Shown here: one piece after another, positions 59,024 through 64,000 of the stretch
Position numbering within the stretch: the first letter of the stretch is position 1
Layout of the letters: each line of letters opens with the position of its first letter
Translations under genes and position numbers: made by a program
Origin: Phytophthora colocasiae
Taxonomy: Eukaryota > Oomycota > Peronosporomycetes > Peronosporales > Peronosporaceae
Direction: 5' to 3'
DNA: 64,000 nt
Assembly (NCBI GenBank): GCA_018806915.1
Contig: JAGKQI010000073.1
Location: 868,001 to 932,000, forward strand
Notes under the pieces: generated by a model
The model's database searches: none
What the model saw: the letters and a program-made list of their open reading frames with translations, nothing else
Told to the model about the DNA's origin: nothing

Positions 59024-62000
59024 GGTTCATGCGATATGTTGGGGCCGACAGGCCCCGACATATCCGATTCCGAACTCCGAGCTCCGATATTCCGATTGCT
59101 ATCAATTTTAAGATTCAGTAAAAAATAGTTTTGATCAGGCGCAGTGAACTACAACAGAGATGGCAGACGATGAAGAAAACCCTCAGACAGAGGAGCGTTT
59201 AGAGCAACAAGAAGTTACGAGACTCATTCGTGAAGCGCTAAGCGGGCGGCGGTTCCCCCCAGTGGTGCAATATCCCGAGGCAACTCGCGGAGATGGTCTG
59301 CTATCATCACTTTTCTCGTGGCCGGTCGTCGTATGGGTCCCTGAGTGCGAGAACCGGCTTCAGAAGCCATACTGTCTTAAAACGGGATGCTCGTGCTCAC
59401 CACGTGTGAAAGAGTACCGACAGCGCACGGTGGAGGACGTAGACACCAAATACCATTTGCTATACATCAAGTACCAGTGCACTGGAGACGATAAAGGGTG
59501 TTTTTCTACTGTGAATGCTGCTTTCGTTCAGCGCGATGCCCGTCTACTCATGCACTTTCCCTTCGTCATGACAAAGAAGTCCGGGCTGTCGAAGGATTTG
59601 ATGGAGCTAGTACACGACGGAATGACGTCGCCCCATGGGATTTCAAGTACAGTAGCAAGCATTCGGCGCCGTCGTGAGAAACGCTACTACAAGTTGCTGT
59701 GTCTGTTTGCTAACGCTGTTCGGCATCGACGATTGACCAACCCACTTTATTTACCACCTACACCACCTTCTGTCGGGCAGTATATGTGCCTCCAGAAACC
59801 GCTTGGAACTGAGACTCTCACAGCGGCCTGGCTACAGTCAACCAGCATTTACAGCAGTCTTTGTGAACAAGTAATGAGCCGCGCGAAGGTGAAGAAAGTG
59901 CTTGAGTCGACCACTCCGTTAAGTTCTGTAAGATGCTAAAAGTATGGCCAGGAGGTACTGGAAACCGAGAGAGCATGACTGACGCCAAGATGTTGCTGCT
60001 TCTCCAAAATGAGATTGGCCAGATTGTCGGAAGGCGCTTGACCCGGTCAGAAAATCACAGCGAGACTCGTGAGCTACTTGAGCATATAAAGGGTGCATTA
60101 CACTCAACAGAAGATGATGATGAGCGGGTTGTCGTTAGTGACAACGCTAATGCGATTCGAAGCCTTGTGAATAGCGTGTTTGGAGATTCTGTAGGCGTTC
60201 GACAGGACCCTTTTCACGTTGTCCAGCGCTTTACTGAGAAGATCAAGAGCAAAATGGAGCGCAAAATTGTGGCACAGCAATTGCATGAAGCGCTGTACAG
60301 CATAGACGGAGAACTTCGCCCTCCAGAAGAGATGGCATTTCGCTTCGAAACTGTTCTTCATAACGTGAATCTTGCCGATATTAGTTGCACCATACAGGAG
60401 TGGACAGGAAGCGTTGATAGTAATTTGAAGCAGATTCGCCGTGGAGATTTATATGTGGATTGCAACGTGTTCAGCGAAGGAGGAGGCAGCCATGTCCGTG
60501 TTGTCTCCACAAGTCAACTGGAAGGTTTCCACTCTGCACTAAAGAAGATGCTTGCTCGTTCGGTCTCTGTTGAAATTGGGCTTCGCATTCTCGATTTGTT
60601 CATTTTGAAGCATAATTTGAAGATCGGGTCGCAATACGGACGCAACCCGCCTCTGCATGATGCTGACATTCTCACACTAATACAAACTGCAACACTATGT
60701 CGAGGAGCTGCCGTTGAATCTCCACAGCTTGAGTTTGCAGCCGAGCTCATCTCCGAACCACTTCGACAGCCAACTTATCGATCCGCTACAGACCTGGACT
60801 TCGGCTTCGAACAATGGAATCAAATGTTCGAAACTGTCCGTATCAATAGTCAGGCACTGGAGAATAGTCTACAACGCGCTCATCAACACAGCGCAAGTAT
60901 TCGTGAACTTCTTTCCAAGCAATTGGCATTTATCGAAACACGCAGACTACCCCGAGCCGAGTTCTTCAACTCCTTGTGCATCAATGAACTAGACTACGAG
61001 GCCGCCATTGGATTCTCTGGACAAGAGTACTCACTGCTTCGGCAAGTTCGATCTGAGCAGCAAGCTTCGGGGCAGAGCTGGGCAGACTGCGTGATGGTAA
61101 CCACTATCATGTACAACATCGTGGTATCTTCGAACACGAACACTTGTTTAAACCTCCGGCGACGAAGCTTTGCCACGTTAGCATCTAAGATAGACGGTCT
61201 ATCATCTCACACTTCACAGGACATGCAGCCATCCCGAGGTCGAAATCTGTTCTGCCTTACACGAGCAGAACCCCGTGATGACAATTCCCCACGTGAACAG
61301 GAGTTTCAGATCCAATTGTTCAATGCACTGCGAAAAATGGCAGGAATTCGTAAGCGCCGGCAAGTGTTTTCCATGGTGTACGACTTTGCATGCTGTATAT
61401 GTACTGGAATTTACCTCAAGTCGCAGTTTGTACTTCTGAAGATATGGGATAACTTGAAGCACAAGGCTAACCAAAGCACAAAACTCAAGATAAAACTGAA
61501 GCTGAGCCCCGAACAAATTGCCAACTTACGCTGCACAGATATCCACAAAACTAGATCGGAAAAGATACTCAACAACCTGCCAGTCGCCCAAGCAGTAGCC
61601 TTTCAGCCCCAAGCTTCAAAAGCTAATGCATTGTCAGTTGTTCATACTTCAACGGAACAAACAATAACGGCGAGGCAGCGGAGGAAGGATTGCCAGTATT
61701 GGAGACTCCATCTCCCCCAGCGAATTCCAACGAATTTCGTGTCGTCGATTCCCAAGTCGCCCCAGCGGCATCTTTCACGGGAACAGCAATGTTCCAAGCG
61801 CCTGCAACAATAACACCAGAGCATGTGTCAATGTTACGTGCACTCTCAAAGTCAATTCCTAATTCAAATGGGAAGTGGGAGTACATTCAGACTGTGTACC
61901 AGAAGCATTATCCACATTTGCCACTCTCAAACAATGCCTTACGCTGCCGTTTGAAAGAGAAGAAGCCAGGACCAAACGTCTGCACCACAGCACCAGCCTG

Positions 62001-62601
62001 CTCATCTGCAGCACCAGTAATGCCGCTACGAAAGCGACGAACGACTTCATGCAGTAGCTGTCGTCAGCGCAAAACGAGATGCGGTGATCTCACACGAAAT
62101 CCCTATTGTACACAGGCAGTCAATACGGACAACAACAGCGTAAAGAGAAGCAGATTAGATGAATATCTGGTTCGCGATATATCTCACTAATCGTACTGCA
62201 TATAAGTACCTGGTCGCACGTCTTGCTTTCCTTCGCTCAATGGCCTCGAGATAGTGTATTCTCCCAGTCGACAATGTGTAAATGACCTCGCGAATTGAGT
62301 ACAGTGCCTACACGAACGTGCAAACAGTCAATCAGTATTGTGTAAAGCTGGGCGGCCATTAACAACAAGATACAAAGGTTATTGTTGTATGACACCACAC
62401 CTTGGACGGGAACACTCTGCTGTAGCAGCCCATAGCTGCGTCCTTCTGCATTGCTGTATGATGTGTGATATCACCGTCGTGTCTGAGCCCAAATACTGGG
62501 GAATGAACCGGGACAAAAGCGGTGAAAACCGGTACCGTCCGGTCGGAAGTGGTGCCGACCGGTTGCGGGTCAAGCCCCAGAATAACGTATGAACCCCCCC
62601 C
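59024..62601 (+). mobile_element. DNA transposon, tandem copy 2 (complete)
   Basis: Complete unit of 3,578 bp from GGTTCAT to the C run before copy 3. More than 99% identical to copy 1 by eye; differences are one-base indels, a G for A near 59082 and four clustered substitutions near 62385-62410. Same termini, subterminal hairpin and dyad as copy 1. Its left and right junctions are identical in sequence. Confidence 0.82.
59160..62190 (+). pseudogene. Transposase-like protein of copy 2, two frameshifts
   Basis: Same architecture as in copy 1 and nearly intact. A one-base deletion near 59902 (CTTGAGTC where copies 1 and 3 have CTTCGAGTC) splits the frame at the first presumed catalytic Asp. 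A second near 61655 (AACGGAAC where copy 1 has AACGGGAAC) diverts the tail so that the main frame ends at 61813. The true tail continues in another frame from 61690 to 62190 and carries the CSSCRQRKTRC zinc motif. The long middle frame 59933-61813 is otherwise unbroken. Undisrupted, the protein would be about 1,010 residues. Confidence 0.72.
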
Positions 62602-64000
62602 GGTTCATGCGATATGTTGGGGCCGACAGGCCCCGACATATCCGATTCCGAACTCCGAACTCCGATATTCCGATTGCTATCAATTTTAAGATTCAGTAAA
62701 AAAATAGTTTTGATCAGGCGCAGTGAACTACAACAGAGATGGCAGACGATGAAGAAAACCCTCAGACAGAGGAGCGTTTAGAGCAACAAGAAGTTACGAG
62801 ACTCATTCGTGAAGCGCTAAGCGGGCGGCGGTTCCCCCCAGTGGTGCAATATCCCGAGGCAACTCGCGGAGATGGTCTGCTATCATCACTTTTCTCGTGG
62901 CCGGTCGTCGTATGGGTCCCTGAGTGCGAGAACCGGCTTCAGAAGCCATACTGTCTTAAAACGGGATGCTCGTGCTCACCACGTGTGAAAGAGTACCGAC
63001 AGCGCACGGTGGAGGACGTAGACACCAAATACCATTTGCTATACATCAAGTACCAGTGCACTGGAGACGATAAAGGGTGTTTTTCTACTGTGAATGCTGC
63101 TTTCGTTCAGCGCGATGCCCGTCTACTCATGCACTTTCCCTTCGTCATGACAAAGAAGTCCGGGCTGTCGAAGGATTTGATGGAGCTAGTACACGACGGA
63201 ATGACGTCGCCCCATGGGATTTCAAGTACAGTAGCAAGCATTCGGCGCCGTCGTGAGAAACGCTACTACAAGTTGCTGTGTCTGTTTGCTAACGCTGTTC
63301 GGCATCGACGATTGACCAACCCACTTTATTTACCACCTACACCACCTTCTGTCGGGCAGTATATGTGCCTCCAGAAACCGCTTGGAACTGAGACTCTCAC
63401 AGCGGCCTGGCTACAGTCAACCAGCATTTACAGCAGTCTTTGTGAACAAGTAATGAGCCGCGCGAAGGTGAAGAAAGTGCTTCGAGTCGACCACTCCGTT
63501 AAGTTCTGTAAGATGCTAAAAGTATGGCCAGGAGGTACTGGAAACCGAGAGAGCATGACTGACGCCAAGATGTTGCTGCTTCTCCAAAATGAGATTGGCC
63601 AGATTGTCGGAAGGCGCTTGACCCGGTCAGAAAATCACAGCGAGACTCGTGAGCTACTTGAGCATATAAAGGGTGCATTACACTCAACAGAAGATGATGA
63701 TGAGCGGGTTGTCGTTAGTGACAACGCTAATGCGATTCGAAGCCTTGTGAATAGCGTGTTTGGAGATTCTGTAGGCGTTCGACAGGACCCTTTTCACGTT
63801 GTCCAGCGCTTTACTGAGAAGATCAAGAGCAAAATGGAGCGCAAAATTGTGGCACAGCAATTGCATGAAGCGCTGTACAGCATAGACGGAGAACTTCGCC
63901 CTCCAGAAGAGATGACATTTCGCTTCGAAACTGTTCTTCATAACGTGAATCTTGCCGATATTAGTTGCACCATACAGGAGTGGACAGGAAGCGTTGATAG
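62602..64000 (+). mobile_element. DNA transposon, tandem copy 3 (cut by window end)
   Basis: Begins with the same GGTTCAT end after the C run and matches copies 1 and 2 to the last base of the window. The array therefore continues to the right; the number of copies is unknown. Confidence 0.82.
62739..64000 (+). CDS. Transposase-like protein of copy 3 (open to window edge)
   Basis: Starts at the same ATG as copies 1 and 2 and lacks both N-terminal-half frameshifts: it has CTTCGAGTC near 63482 and CGACAGGACCC near 63781. The frame is open for all 420 codons in the window, through the Cys-rich domain, RVDHSVKF, VVVSDNANAI and QDPFHVVQRF. One substitution near 63915 (ATGACA for ATGGCA) changes Ala to Thr. 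This copy is the best candidate for an active source, but its 3' half is unseen. Confidence 0.7.
   Translation, partial: MADDEENPQTEERLEQQEVTRLIREALSGRRFPPVVQYPEATRGDGLLSSLFSWPVVVWVPECENRLQKPYCLKTGCSCSPRVKEYRQRTVEDVDTKYHLLYIKYQCTGDDKGCFSTVNAAFVQRDARLLMHFPFVMTKKSGLSKDLMELVHDGMTSPHGISSTVASIRRRREKRYYKLLCLFANAVRHRRLTNPLYLPPTPPSVGQYMCLQKPLGTETLTAAWLQSTSIYSSLCEQVMSRAKVKKVLRVDHSVKFCKMLKVWPGGTGNRESMTDAKMLLLLQNEIGQIVGRRLTRSENHSETRELLEHIKGALHSTEDDDERVVVSDNANAIRSLVNSVFGDSVGVRQDPFHVVQRFTEKIKSKMERKIVAQQLHEALYSIDGELRPPEEMTFRFETVLHNVNLADISCTIQEWTGSVD

Noticed and set aside
55445..64000. Retroelement or virus-derived array
   Set aside because: No reverse transcriptase, protease, integrase or LTR; termini are inverted repeats.

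Overview
This is eukaryotic DNA, most probably from an oomycete (Phytophthora or a close relative). Genes are packed head to head or tail to tail with gaps often under 200 bp. Introns are mostly 50-100 bp with GT-AG ends. One promoter carries an oomycete-style initiator plus flanking element. A local family of Cys/His-rich 'WRKY19-like' zinc-finger proteins, typical of Phytophthora annotations, is present. No bacterial operon signals, tRNA, rRNA or CRISPR array were seen. Coordinates of exon ends were read by eye and may be off by a base.

Layout. 0-13.6 kb is ordinary genic sequence: zinc-finger protein, V-ATPase subunit D, TBC Rab-GAP, MyTH4-FERM protein, amino-acid transporter, RS-rich protein, CCA-adding enzyme and a Bmt2-type rRNA methyltransferase. 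13.7-15.2 kb is repeat-rich and decayed (an inverted pair of coding-like remnants and a 31-bp tandem repeat). 15.2-28.4 kb holds Ubc13, a CAMK-like kinase, an O-GlcNAc transferase with an apparent signal peptide, an LRR protein, a small secreted protein, class II fumarase, a hidden three-exon coiled-coil gene and a low-complexity protein. 28.4-49.5 kb holds an ARM-like protein, a very large WD40/EF-hand protein, a cytidine deaminase, an unknown protein, two diverged PP2A B56 genes in opposite orientation, mitochondrial ribosomal protein S18, a palindromic MITE and ATP synthase beta. 49.5-55.4 kb holds a gene-poor stretch, a PX-domain protein and three WRKY19-like reading frames.

From 55.4 kb to the window end lies the most unusual feature: at least three head-to-tail copies of a ~3.58-kb DNA transposon. 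Each has imperfect terminal inverted repeats beginning GGTTCAT, subterminal palindromes and a ~1,000-residue transposase-like protein. Adjacent copies meet at identical junctions in which two terminal repeats face each other across six C residues. The copies are nearly identical but carry different one-base indels. The first copy abuts a WRKY19-like gene and seems to have truncated it, supplying its apparent start codon.

Functional themes: mitochondrial energy metabolism (fumarase, ATP synthase beta, S18m), tRNA/rRNA maturation (CCA enzyme, Bmt2), vesicle traffic (TBC, PX, V-ATPase) and signalling (kinase, two B56 subunits, Ubc13, OGT). These are neighbours, not a pathway; the only likely co-regulation is through the many short divergent promoters.
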